DNA of 34,748 nucleotides, taken from contig JAISOO010000001.1 of NCBI GenBank assembly GCA_031275595.1, positions 1 through 34,748 on the forward strand. Direction: 5' to 3'. The stretch is from Spirochaetaceae bacterium (GTDB taxonomy: Bacteria > Spirochaetota > Spirochaetia > Treponematales > Breznakiellaceae). Within the stretch, counting starts at the first letter, position 1. Each line of letters opens with the position of its first letter. Below are positions 6,538 to 14,399 of this stretch, piece by piece. Both the position numbers and the translations under genes were made by a program. The notes under the pieces were generated by a model, which made no database searches, was not told the origin of the DNA, and was given only the letters and a program-made list of their open reading frames with translations.

Positions 6538-7973
6538 CGGACCCTTCCCGCATAATAATCGGCCAGGGTTTTACCGAGTTTCCAATTATCCCCCGCCCCC
6601 AGGGTGAGAAAAAGATCCCCCGGCCTCAGTATGTTTTTTAGCATTTCCACCGCATCCTCCGGCTCATCCACATAATATACCCCGCCCCGCAGGACCCGGG
6701 TTTTTTCAAATAAGGTACGTCCCGTAACGCCCCCCCGGTAGGACTCCCGGGCGGAGGCGTATATTTTATGGAGGATCACCATATCCGCCTTTTCCAGGGA
6801 AGCGGCAAATTCGTCCAAAAGGGAAGCGGTCCTGGTATAGGTATGGGACATAAAACTAAGGATAAGCCTGCGGCGGGGATAAAATTCCTTGAGTCCCTCC
6901 AGGGTGGCCTTCACGGCCGTAGGGTGGTGTCCATAGTCATCCATAAAGAGGATCCCCCCGTATTCCCCCACAATTTCGGAACGCCGCCGGCTTCCCTTGA
7001 AATCTTCCAGGGCGGAACAAAGCCTTTCCCTCTTTTCCCCGGTCCAGCCGCCCTCGTTTTTTACCAGGGAATCGGTTAAGGCCAGGGCCGCCGCCGCATT
7101 CAGGGCGCTGTGCCTGCCCGGAACGCGGAGCAGAAGTTCCCCGGGAAAACCCCGGATATTCACCCGGAGCCGTTCCCCGGAAACCTGAAAGGAACAAATG
7201 CCGAAATCCCCGGCGGCGCTAAATCCGTAGGGAACAAGGGTTATCCCCCTCCCCTCTCCGGCGATACGCTCCGCTACTTCCCGCGCCCCCGGATCATCGG
7301 CGCAATAAATAAGTTCCCCCCCGGGGGGGAGCAGCCGGACGTATTCGATAAAGGCGTCCCGGATAGACTCGTAGGTGGGGTAAAAATCCTGATGATCCTC
7401 CTCCACACTGGTCAGTACCACCCGCCGGGGACGGAAAGCGAGAAAATGTTTCCGGTATTCACAGGTCTCCGCCACAAAATATTTATTTCCCAAATTCAGG
7501 GTTGAGCGTCCCCCAAAGGCGCCTACCGCGCTACCCGTCAGGACCCGGGCGGGCAGGCCCACCCCCCGGATCATGGCCCCGGTCATGGCGGCGGTGGTGG
7601 TCTTACCGTGAACTCCCGCGATCCCTGAGGAGTCGAACCCCGCGGAATAGGCCCCCAGGGCATCGGTGTATTTGAGCATGGGAATACCCCGGTTTCTGGC
7701 CTCCGCCATTTCGGGGTTGGTATCAAAGGAGTAGGCCGCGGAATACACCACCAGGTCTGTTTCGGGGGGTATATGCTCCGGGGCAAAGGACTCATAATAG
7801 GGAATGCCCAGCTCCCGGAGAATCCCGTCGGTGTAAAAAACCTCGTCCCGGTCGGAACCGGAAACAACGCCCCCCGAATTCGCCAGCAATTCCGCAAAGG
7901 CGCACATTCCCGTCCCCTTGATACCGATAAAATAGACCCGTGTCCCGGGGACAAACGCCTTCCCTATATCCAT
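6534..7973 (-). CDS. murC: UDP-N-acetylmuramate-L-alanine ligase
   Basis: MurC adds L-alanine to UDP-N-acetylmuramic acid in the cytoplasm, the first peptide step of peptidoglycan synthesis. The sequence shows the N-terminal Rossmann loop FIGIKGTGMCAFAELL (15-30), SGSDRDE, the ATP loop GVHGKTTTAAM (120-130), FVAETCEYRKHFL, and SVEEDHQDFY with the metal/substrate region, followed by DDYGHHPTAVKATL, a hallmark of MurC. Length (479 residues) is typical. I prefer the ATG at 7973, which leaves 11 residues before the Rossmann strand. A TTG at 8009 overlapping the previous stop by four bases is an alternative in keeping with the operon's habit, but neither start has an ideal ribosome site. Confidence 0.96.
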   Translation of the reverse strand: MDIGKAFVPGTRVYFIGIKGTGMCAFAELLANSGGVVSGSDRDEVFYTDGILRELGIPYYESFAPEHIPPETDLVVYSAAYSFDTNPEMAEARNRGIPMLKYTDALGAYSAGFDSSGIAGVHGKTTTAAMTGAMIRGVGLPARVLTGSAVGAFGGRSTLNLGNKYFVAETCEYRKHFLAFRPRRVVLTSVEEDHQDFYPTYESIRDAFIEYVRLLPPGGELIYCADDPGAREVAERIAGEGRGITLVPYGFSAAGDFGICSFQVSGERLRVNIRGFPGELLLRVPGRHSALNAAAALALTDSLVKNEGGWTGEKRERLCSALEDFKGSRRRSEIVGEYGGILFMDDYGHHPTAVKATLEGLKEFYPRRRLILSFMSHTYTRTASLLDEFAASLEKADMVILHKIYASARESYRGGVTGRTLFEKTRVLRGGVYYVDEPEDAVEMLKNILRPGDLFLTLGAGDNWKLGKTLADYYAGRVR

Positions 7974-8005
7974 AACTCCATGGTACTCCAGGAATCTTCT
8001 TTTTT

Positions 8006-8860
8006 TCAACCGCCTGTTCCGGATCTATTCCGGCTCTCGTCCAGCGCCATGATCCGGTAATTCCGGGGATCCTTTGATTCGGGATCGTAAAAACACAGCC
8101 CCTGGGCCCTCAAGGCCATGACGCCGCCCTTGAACAACCGGCCTCCATAGGTTTTATCGTTGAGGATGGCATATCCAAGCCAGGCGAGATGGCAGCGGAT
8201 CTGATGCCGGAACCCCCGGTTGATCCCCAGGCGAAAGTATACCTGCTCCCCCCGGGGGATCACATCCAGGACCTCCGTTTTATAGGGCTTCCCCTGATCC
8301 AGGGCTATCCTCTTTTGGAGCTTCCCGCCGCCGGTAAGGACCACCGGACGCACCTCCCGCCGGCCCGGGCCAAAGGGCCGGAAGGCGCTTTGTATGGTAA
8401 AGGGCGCGGGGCCGGGAATGCCCCTTCCGGCCGCGGACTCTGGGGTATGAGGCTCCCCCCAAAGAACCGGCGGCGGGAATCCCGGCATCTCCTCCCGGTT
8501 CCCCCGGGAAAGGGCGCCGTATTCCTTGGTGAACAGGCCTTCCCGCTGCTGCCGGGCAATGGCATCCATGGCTCTTTGGGTTTTGGCAAGGAGGACCAGC
8601 CCTTCGGTCTCGTAATCCAAACGGTGAAGAAGCCCCCCCTCGCCGGCCTTCCTGCCCCGGACCGCAAGCACGGCAGGACATCGGCGGGCGTACCAAAACA
8701 GCAGAATACGGGCCGAAGGATCCCCGACGTGCTCATCCCCCTTCAGGGGGGCCGAATGCCATAAGGGCGGCTTATAGACTACCGCATAGGCGGAGGTTTC
8801 TTCCAATACGGAGGGCTCAAGGGAGGAAAGCATCGAAAGCCCAAAAACAGCGGCGGACAA
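8006..8860 (-). CDS. RluA-family pseudouridine synthase, divergent paralogue
   Basis: This is a pseudouridine synthase of the RluA family without an S4 domain. The catalytic motif reads LLHRLDYETEGLVLLAK, with the catalytic Asp about residue 82. The C-terminal motif is INRGFRHQIRCHLAWLGY, ending with YGGRLFKGGVMALRAQGLCF. The middle is swollen by a proline- and glycine-rich insert (around EEMPGFPPPVLWG) not usual in the family, and YETEG replaces the common DTSG. It lies directly behind a canonical RluD-like gene, so the two probably arose by duplication and modify different rRNA or tRNA sites. The start is uncertain: I chose a TTG one base after the previous stop, served by AAGGGG. An earlier TTG at 8896 would overlap by 35 bases. 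Confidence 0.85.
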   Translation of the reverse strand: MSAAVFGLSMLSSLEPSVLEETSAYAVVYKPPLWHSAPLKGDEHVGDPSARILLFWYARRCPAVLAVRGRKAGEGGLLHRLDYETEGLVLLAKTQRAMDAIARQQREGLFTKEYGALSRGNREEMPGFPPPVLWGEPHTPESAAGRGIPGPAPFTIQSAFRPFGPGRREVRPVVLTGGGKLQKRIALDQGKPYKTEVLDVIPRGEQVYFRLGINRGFRHQIRCHLAWLGYAILNDKTYGGRLFKGGVMALRAQGLCFYDPESKDPRNYRIMALDESRNRSGTGG

Positions 8861-8861
8861 T

Positions 8862-9776
8862 TTATCTTTTCCCCTTGAGCGTTTCCAGGACTTCAAAAAA
8901 CCGGGGCGGAAGGGGCGTTTTGAAGCTCTGATACCCTTCTTTCCCGGGAAGACACAGGGACAGGCTTTTGGCGTGGAGCATGAGTCCCGCCCGGGGGAAT
9001 AGTTCGTCCTTCACACCGTAAATGGGGTCCCCCAGAATAGGGTACCCCAAATAAGACATATGGACCCGAAGCTGGTGGGTCCGTCCGGTTTTAGGCCGGA
9101 GGAGGACCAGGGAATAATGAGACCAGGAACGGATCACCCGATAGCGGGTAAGGGCCGGTTTTCCCCCGGCCGCCGACACGGTAAAACGCCTGCGGTCCCG
9201 GCGGTCCCGGGCTATACGGGTCTCGAGGATACCGGTATTTTCCTTAAACACCCCCCGGACTATGGCCCCGTAGTTTTTTTTAACCCGCCGGGATTTAAAC
9301 TGATCCGCTAAAAAGGCAAGGGCCTCATTGTCATAGGCGGCGATCATAACTCCGGAAGTGTCCTTATCCAGGCGGTGAACGATCCCCGGCCGGAACCCTT
9401 CCCCGGCGCCGCCCCGGCTCAACCTTCTATACAAAAGCCCATTGGCCAAGGTCCCGGCGGCATTTCCCGCTCCGGGGTGAACCACCATCCCCGGAGCCTT
9501 ATTAAGGACCACCACCCGATCGTCTTCATAAAGTATATCCAGGGGTATGTTTTCGGCTATCAGCTCCGACGAGGGCGGATCCGACCATAAAAGTTCCAGA
9601 TCATCCCCGGATTTTACCAGATGGGAAAGCTTGCCTTCTTTCCCATTGATCCTTATTTCCAGGATCCGCGCTTTAATCTGGGAACGGTTTAGCAACTTGA
9701 GCCGCTCCGCCGCGTACCGGTCAACCCTGAGCCCGCCGGAAACCTCCCCCCCTACCCTGCCGGAATAATGGGGCAA
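8862..9776 (-). CDS. RluD-like 23S rRNA pseudouridine synthase with S4 domain
   Basis: The 304-residue protein has an N-terminal S4 RNA-binding domain (about 17-65; RVDRYAAERLKLLNRSQIK, then INGK) and an RluA catalytic domain. The catalytic motif is GIVHRLDKDTSGVMI with Asp137. It is followed by KNYGAIVRG, and the RNA-binding region GRTHQLRVHMSYLGYPILGD is conserved. Domain order and length match RluC/RluD enzymes, which isomerise uridines in large-subunit rRNA; the exact sites cannot be told from sequence. The start is a TTG directly abutting the preceding TGA, with GGGG eight bases upstream. It is followed after one base by a second RluA-type gene. Confidence 0.93.
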   Translation of the reverse strand: MPHYSGRVGGEVSGGLRVDRYAAERLKLLNRSQIKARILEIRINGKEGKLSHLVKSGDDLELLWSDPPSSELIAENIPLDILYEDDRVVVLNKAPGMVVHPGAGNAAGTLANGLLYRRLSRGGAGEGFRPGIVHRLDKDTSGVMIAAYDNEALAFLADQFKSRRVKKNYGAIVRGVFKENTGILETRIARDRRDRRRFTVSAAGGKPALTRYRVIRSWSHYSLVLLRPKTGRTHQLRVHMSYLGYPILGDPIYGVKDELFPRAGLMLHAKSLSLCLPGKEGYQSFKTPLPPRFFEVLETLKGKR

Positions 9777-10337
9777 TCAGGGTTCCCCGTTTTCAGGAAG
9801 GACCTCAACTCCGGTTTCGGCATCCGTTTCGGGCCAGGGGCGCCGTATGATTATGGGGCTTCCATCGGGCAAATTGAGTCTTGCCTTTTCGGCCCTATTT
9901 CTTTTGTACCGGACAATGAAATGATCCGCCAGGGAAATGATGACAGAACCCGCCGCCGCCGCGCCGATGGTTATGAGCCGTTGCCTGGTATTCATCTCTA
10001 TCCCCCCGGCGGACCGTATCGGCCAGGGAGCGTAGCGGGTGTCCCAGTTATTATTGGCGAAACGAACGGTATCCGTGGTAAAGGTTGCCAAAAAAAGGGT
10101 AAAGGGAAACGAACCAAAGGCGACTATTTCGGCCCGGCGGAGGTCCTTTGCCCACTGGGGGAAGGTGCTGGTATCAAATTCCACGGAAGGCATAACCGTC
10201 GTCGAACCGGAAGAAGTTTGGGCATATACGGCGATGTGCAGGAAAAAAAATATCAAAAACAGAACCAGGGCCGAAATCCGGTTGTTTTCCGGATTGACCC
10301 GGGAATGTCTCAAAAAAAATACGCCCCTTTTATTCAT
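9777..10337 (-). CDS. Hypothetical membrane or periplasmic protein
   Basis: The 186-residue protein has a basic N-terminus and a long hydrophobic stretch (about 22-38) ending VYAQ, which reads as a signal peptide. A second hydrophobic segment (about 124-138, ITIGAAAAGSVIISLAD) is followed by the basic run RYKRNRAEKAR, which favours a transmembrane helix with a cytoplasmic tail. The region between contains two hydrophobic patches (FGSFPFTLFLATF). I recognise no domain. It overlaps yggS by four bases and touches the rluD-like gene, so it is firmly within the operon. Its position among ribosome and envelope genes does not decide its role. Confidence 0.75.
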   Translation of the reverse strand: MNKRGVFFLRHSRVNPENNRISALVLFLIFFFLHIAVYAQTSSGSTTVMPSVEFDTSTFPQWAKDLRRAEIVAFGSFPFTLFLATFTTDTVRFANNNWDTRYAPWPIRSAGGIEMNTRQRLITIGAAAAGSVIISLADHFIVRYKRNRAEKARLNLPDGSPIIIRRPWPETDAETGVEVLPENGEP

Positions 10338-11032
10338 GGCCTCCGTTCTCCAAACAACGCGGTTCCTATCCGTAAAAGAGTCGCCCCTTCTTCCAGGGCG
10401 ATCTCAAAATCATTGGACATACCCATGGATAGGCAAGACCAATCACAATCAGGAAAACGGATCTGTAATTGGTCCCGGGCCGATACCAAAGAACGAAAAG
10501 AACCGCGAATAAGCTCCTCATCCTCCGTAAAAGGGGCCATGGTCATAAGCCCGCGAATAACAAGATTCGGAAATTGCAATACCCGTTCCGCCGCTCTAAA
10601 TAGATGTTCCACATCGGGGTAGCCGGCTTTGGAAGCCTCTCCGGTATGTAACTCCAATAAAATCATTAAAGGCTGTTCTCGTGTAAGAGTCAAGGTCCCC
10701 AGTTCGGTAATGAGTGCATCCCGGTCCACCGACTGGATGCAATCAAACAGGGCGGCCGCGGCCTTGGCCTTATTCCTCTGCAGGGTGCCTATCATGTGGA
10801 GTTCCGTCCGGGGATGATCCTGTTTAAAGCCGGGAAACTTTCTTTCCGCCTCCTGGACCCGGTTCTCCCCAAAAAGCCGTATCCCCCCCTTCCAGGCTTC
10901 TTCCAGGGCATCCCGCTCATGGAATTTGGATACCCCCATCAAGCGGATTTCTTCGGGATTCCGGCCGATCCGTATACAAACCTCGCAGATCCTTTCATAA
11001 AGGCGCCGCAGCGCTTCGGCAACAGCCATCAT
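10334..11032 (-). CDS. PLP homeostasis protein, YggS/PLPBP family
   Basis: This is a 232-residue single-domain alanine-racemase-fold protein that binds pyridoxal phosphate and keeps PLP and amino acid pools balanced, without known catalytic activity. Lys36 in LMGVSK is the PLP lysine. Other family marks are GENRVQEAERKF, LHMIGTLQRNK, TGEASKAGY, GLMTMAPF and the C-terminal phosphate-binding region LSMGMSNDFEIALEEGATLLRIGTALFG. Two ATGs begin the gene; the second has GGGAG at six bases and is the likelier initiator. It overlaps rsmA upstream by four bases. Confidence 0.95.
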   Translation of the reverse strand: MMAVAEALRRLYERICEVCIRIGRNPEEIRLMGVSKFHERDALEEAWKGGIRLFGENRVQEAERKFPGFKQDHPRTELHMIGTLQRNKAKAAAALFDCIQSVDRDALITELGTLTLTREQPLMILLELHTGEASKAGYPDVEHLFRAAERVLQFPNLVIRGLMTMAPFTEDEELIRGSFRSLVSARDQLQIRFPDCDWSCLSMGMSNDFEIALEEGATLLRIGTALFGERRP

Positions 11033-11925
11033 ATTCTCCCGGATGTATCTTCCAATGCCTGTGCCAGGGCGATAAAATCTTCGTAGCCCAAGGTTTCGGC
11101 CCGTTCATTGGGATCAATACCGCTGGCGTCAAAAACGGTCATACAGAACTCCTGAATCATTTTTTTATTGCCCAAGACATCTTTGTTTATTATACCGGAT
11201 AATATAAAATTGTGCAGGTTATTTCTAAGGGTCTTTCGCCGGGAAGAAAAAAGACTTCGGACCAGGGCGCCGAAAAAAACCGGCTGCTTTCCGGGTACCC
11301 TATCGGTCCTAAGGTCCAGGCGGACACCCTGGGATTCCACCCTGGGGACGGGGTAAAAGGAAGCCCCCTTGAGGACCATGAGGGGGGCTATCGTATAAAC
11401 CGAGGCGCAGAGCACGGAAAAGGAAGAATAATCCTTTGAGCCCGGGAGGGCGAGCATACGGTCCGCCGTTTCCCGCTGCAGGGTAACCACCATCCGTTTA
11501 AAAAAACGGCGGCCTTCAATAAGATCAGCCAAAAGGGCCGCCCCTATATTATAAGGAAGATTCCCCAACAAAAAGGGGGCATGGTCTTTCACCGTTTTCC
11601 AGGTTTTAAGCGCGTCCCCCTCTACCAGCCTGAAATTTTTGCTGTCTTTAAAGAGGTCCTTTAAAATAAGGCTGAAGCCCCGGTCAATCTCAAAGGCCGT
11701 TACCGCGGCCCCCCGTTCCAGGAGCCCCCCGGTCATTGCCCCGAGGCCGGGGCCGACCTCCCACACCTCATCCCCGCTCTTAATTTCCAGGGCCTCCAGG
11801 AGCTTTTTTCGCGCCCCGGGATTAATAAGAAAATTTTGACCGAATTTTTTTCGCATTCCCAGCCCCCGTTCGTCGAGAAAGGCGGAAAGTTTCCGGGCGG
11901 AATCATAATCAATCAAGGGGGGCAA
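11029..11925 (-). CDS. rsmA: 16S rRNA dimethyladenosine transferase
   Basis: RsmA (KsgA) dimethylates two adjacent adenines near the 3' end of 16S rRNA during late small-subunit assembly. The sequence has KKFGQNFLINP (26-36), the SAM-binding motif VWEVGPGLGAMTG, the acidic FEID, VEGDAL, and the catalytic motif NLPYNI (122-127). Its C-terminal helical domain ends SGIDPNERAETLGYEDFIALAQAL. At 298 residues, length is normal. The TTG start at 11925 has a strong GAGGGGG four bases upstream and overlaps the end of comEC by 17 bases. Confidence 0.96.
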   Translation of the reverse strand: MPPLIDYDSARKLSAFLDERGLGMRKKFGQNFLINPGARKKLLEALEIKSGDEVWEVGPGLGAMTGGLLERGAAVTAFEIDRGFSLILKDLFKDSKNFRLVEGDALKTWKTVKDHAPFLLGNLPYNIGAALLADLIEGRRFFKRMVVTLQRETADRMLALPGSKDYSSFSVLCASVYTIAPLMVLKGASFYPVPRVESQGVRLDLRTDRVPGKQPVFFGALVRSLFSSRRKTLRNNLHNFILSGIINKDVLGNKKMIQEFCMTVFDASGIDPNERAETLGYEDFIALAQALEDTSGRI

Positions 11926-13444
11926 TTTTCCCCCTCAGTAGGGCGAAATGGTTTTGCATAGAGAGAAGGCCAAGGACCAAAACGAGGCTTATGCCGCCCA
12001 AAACCGCCGGGGATACCCCTTCCACCCCCGGAATTCGGGACGCCAGGAAGGCCGTACCGCCTAAGAGCTCGTATAGCCCGGATAGGACCCCGTCCAAAAG
12101 GCCGGCAAGAGGGGGCAGAAGAAAACTTATCCCCAAATAGACGATGGCCAGGATCATAAAAAGGGTAGACAGGGGAACAATGCCTAAGCCCGCCCCAATG
12201 CCCCCGGGGCGTATTACCCCAAAGGCGGCGGCGCTTACCGCGGCGGTGGCGATAAACGCCCCCAGAGAAGCCGATAGAGGCCCGGCCAGGAGCTCCGGGA
12301 CTTTACCCCGGATAAGATCATGGATGGCCTCGCCGGCGATAAGGATACCTCCCAGGGCAAGATAAGAAAGAATAAAAGAGAGGGAATCCCCGGAGGAGGG
12401 GTCCAGGACGATTTGGATCAGGAAAGCCAGGCCCAAGAGGGGGACCGGCTGCCGGGGAAAGGCCCCTAAAACCGCGGCGGTTCCCAGGAGGTACATAATG
12501 GCCGCCCTCACCAGGGAGGGCTGGGGACCCACCAGGTACACATAGAGCAGGATAAAAAAGGACCCTGCCAAAGCGGCGGCCCTTAACCCCAGGGGTTTTT
12601 TGAGTAAAAAGGCTATCAGGGCGGATACGATGGCCAGATGCATCCCCGAAAGGGCCAATACATGGGAACATCCCGCGGTTCTAAAAAGCTCCGAAACCGT
12701 CGAGTCCAGATTGTCCTTTACCCCGAGGATAAGAGCCGAAGCCAGACCACCCCAGGCGGAATGGGCGAATTTTTCCAGAACCTCCATGCGGATCCCGGTC
12801 CGAAACTGTTCCACCGGCGGCGCCGCTCCCAATAAAAAAACCGATCCCGCCCGGAACAGGGGAATTCCGGTTTGAAAACCCTTTCCCCCGTTGTTTGGGG
12901 AAACTATAAAGGACCCTTCCACATATACCGGCGCCGCCCTGCCGAATTCCTTTAACCGGGGGATAGCCCCGGCGGGAAAAAACACCAGAACCCTGCCCCG
13001 GGCGGAGGTCCGAATCCCGCCGATCCCGGAGGCGCCGGATACCTTAAGATACCCCATTCCCCGGCCGTCGCTGAATGCCCGGGGATCGTCCAGCAGGGTT
13101 CCGGTAATTCCCAGAACCCTTTCCCGGGGAAGCCCCAGCTTCAGTTCCGAGGCGGCGGTTATGGTCCTTACCGTAAAACCAAGGAAAAAACCCACCGCCA
13201 AAGCAGTAACATAACGGCAGGTTTTTCTGAAACAGTATCTGCTTTTACGCTCCGAAAAGAACCATTCGGGACCATCCCCCAGGGCGCGAAACAGGGCAAT
13301 CAGGATGCCTAAGACCAAGGCCCCTCCCATCATCCAGGGAAGATGGGAGCCTTCCGGAAGGTATAACCCGGCTAAACCGTAGTAACTCCCCAGGGCTCCA
13401 AAAACGGTGTATACCACCGGAGAGCGGATAAAAACGGCTACCAT
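11909..13444 (-). CDS. comEC: ComEC/Rec2 channel without nuclease domain
   Basis: ComEC forms the inner-membrane channel for incoming single-stranded DNA. The 511-residue product has N-terminal membrane helices, a soluble OB-like region with GITGTLLDDPRAFS, and the competence domain with GCSHVLALSGMHLAIV, LVGPQPSLVRAAIMYL and many following helices. It stops after this domain: the C-terminal metallo-beta-lactamase nuclease part of Bacillus-type ComEC is absent. I found no other competence gene here, so natural uptake is not established. The ATG at 13444 lies inside the last codons of a short ORF with a strong ribosome site (13438-13521), which suggests translational coupling. A GTG at 13489 is a weaker alternative. 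Confidence 0.9.
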   Translation of the reverse strand: MVAVFIRSPVVYTVFGALGSYYGLAGLYLPEGSHLPWMMGGALVLGILIALFRALGDGPEWFFSERKSRYCFRKTCRYVTALAVGFFLGFTVRTITAASELKLGLPRERVLGITGTLLDDPRAFSDGRGMGYLKVSGASGIGGIRTSARGRVLVFFPAGAIPRLKEFGRAAPVYVEGSFIVSPNNGGKGFQTGIPLFRAGSVFLLGAAPPVEQFRTGIRMEVLEKFAHSAWGGLASALILGVKDNLDSTVSELFRTAGCSHVLALSGMHLAIVSALIAFLLKKPLGLRAAALAGSFFILLYVYLVGPQPSLVRAAIMYLLGTAAVLGAFPRQPVPLLGLAFLIQIVLDPSSGDSLSFILSYLALGGILIAGEAIHDLIRGKVPELLAGPLSASLGAFIATAAVSAAAFGVIRPGGIGAGLGIVPLSTLFMILAIVYLGISFLLPPLAGLLDGVLSGLYELLGGTAFLASRIPGVEGVSPAVLGGISLVLVLGLLSMQNHFALLRGKIAPLD

Positions 13445-13521
13445 TCCCTTACCGCCAGGAATTGAGTCCCCGCCCCCGAAAACACCCACCGGGCCCCGGA
13501 GTCTCCATTGTAACGCTTCAT
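13438..13521 (-). CDS. Possible 27-residue leader peptide of comEC
   Basis: An ATG at 13521 follows GGAGGAGG at six bases, the strongest ribosome site in the window. It opens a 27-codon frame beginning MKRYNGDSGARW and ending FLAVREW. Its TAG overlaps the comEC ATG (sequence ATGGTAG), an arrangement typical of coupled translation. An in-frame ATG 12 codons upstream would extend it to 39 residues. A TATAAT lies just upstream (13537-13542), rather close to the ribosome site. There is no known family. It is short enough to be chance apart from the ribosome site and the stop-start overlap. Confidence 0.4.
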   Translation of the reverse strand: MKRYNGDSGARWVFSGAGTQFLAVREW

Positions 13522-13606
13522 TTTTTCCTCCTCCGTATTATAGGCATTATCCTCCATACTGCTTCGATGGTTTCCCCGTTTTTTTATTATTATCAGGGGG
13601 GAAAAA

Positions 13607-13637
13607 GCTGTTCCAAAAACTGAAGTTTTGGAACAGC
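13607..13637. repeat. REP-like hairpin, GCTGTTCCAAAA family
   Basis: A 12-bp perfect stem (GCTGTTCCAAAA at 13607-13618 with TTTTGGAACAGC at 13626-13637) has a seven-base loop. No T-run follows on either strand. Related sequences occur at 13686-13713, 17481-17512 and, degenerate, around 2524-2560. Confidence 0.65.
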
Positions 13638-13685
13638 CTCACCATCTTCCGGAAACCTCCGTTTCGGAACGTCTCCCCCTTGAGG

Positions 13686-13718
13686 CTGTTTCAAAACTCA
13701 GTTAATTTTGAAAGAGTC
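13686..13718. repeat. Second REP-like hairpin
   Basis: TTTCAAAA (13689-13696) pairs with TTTTGAAA (13706-13713). The flanking GCTG/AGTC bases pair only partly. The sequence GCTGTTTCAAAACT matches the arm of the hairpin at 13607 in 13 of 14 positions after allowing one base of length change. Between the two hairpins (13638-13685) nothing else is recognisable. Confidence 0.5.
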
Positions 13719-13766
13719 CCCTTTTACTATATCCCGGGACAGCAGGCCTGTCAAAAGGAGTTTCCC

Positions 13767-14399
13767 ATGGCCCTCTTGGAACCGCTTATACTGTTTGGTA
13801 TCCTTTTCCTGCCCGGGATAGGTTTTGTTTCCCAGGGCCCCCTGATTTTTTCGGTAAACCGGGAATTAAGCCGTATCGTGGTCCATAATATACCATCCCT
13901 GGCCCTTATCTGGTATATCGCGGGGGTGACCGGGAAGATCCGCATACCCAAACCCTGTATCCGGGATCTGAAAGCAGCCCTTATCGCTTTTTCCGCTCTC
14001 GCGGTCATCGGATTCTGCGCTTCCCTGGCGCTCCTTCCCTTGCGGGACCTCTTTTTACCCTTAGTCATAGAGCCCCCCGGGACTTTCCTGCAATGGGCGG
14101 TGATGATCCCCTCGGTCCTAAGTTCCGCCTATGTGGAGGAAAGTTATTTCCGGTTTTATCTTCTCATCCGGCTTGAGGAATCGGAGGCGGGTCCGGGGAA
14201 AGGGGTGTTTCTTTCGGTTTTTTTGTTTTCCCTCTGCCATATTTACGAGGGGATCCCGGGGGTAGTAAACGCTCTTTTGGCGGGGACTTGTTTATCCCTG
14301 CTTTTTTTAAAGTACCGTTCCCTTCATGGCCTGGCCTGGGCCCACGGAGCCTACAACGCGGCGGTGTATATCATCATAGGGGGCCTTTCACCGGGTTGA
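13767..14399 (+). CDS. CPBP-family intramembrane protease-like protein
   Basis: This 210-residue, mostly hydrophobic protein is the only plus-strand gene in the window. It has several membrane helices and the three conserved motifs of the CPBP (Abi/CaaX-protease-like) family: EESYFR with the glutamate pair at 124-125 and Arg129, FSLCH with His158, and HGAYN with His193 and Asn197. These residues form the metal site in the Rce1-like fold. Family members process prenylated proteins or bacteriocins or give immunity; the substrate here is unknown. The start has AAAAGGAG six bases upstream. Its last 12 bases overlap the end of the convergent glycoside phosphorylase gene. Confidence 0.85.
   Translation: MALLEPLILFGILFLPGIGFVSQGPLIFSVNRELSRIVVHNIPSLALIWYIAGVTGKIRIPKPCIRDLKAALIAFSALAVIGFCASLALLPLRDLFLPLVIEPPGTFLQWAVMIPSVLSSAYVEESYFRFYLLIRLEESEAGPGKGVFLSVFLFSLCHIYEGIPGVVNALLAGTCLSLLFLKYRSLHGLAWAHGAYNAAVYIIIGGLSPG

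Noticed and set aside
13407..13766. Upstream extension of the CPBP protein to the first in-frame start.
   Set aside because: The extension crosses hairpins and the comEC start region. The ATG at 13767 has a strong ribosome site and begins the first membrane helix.
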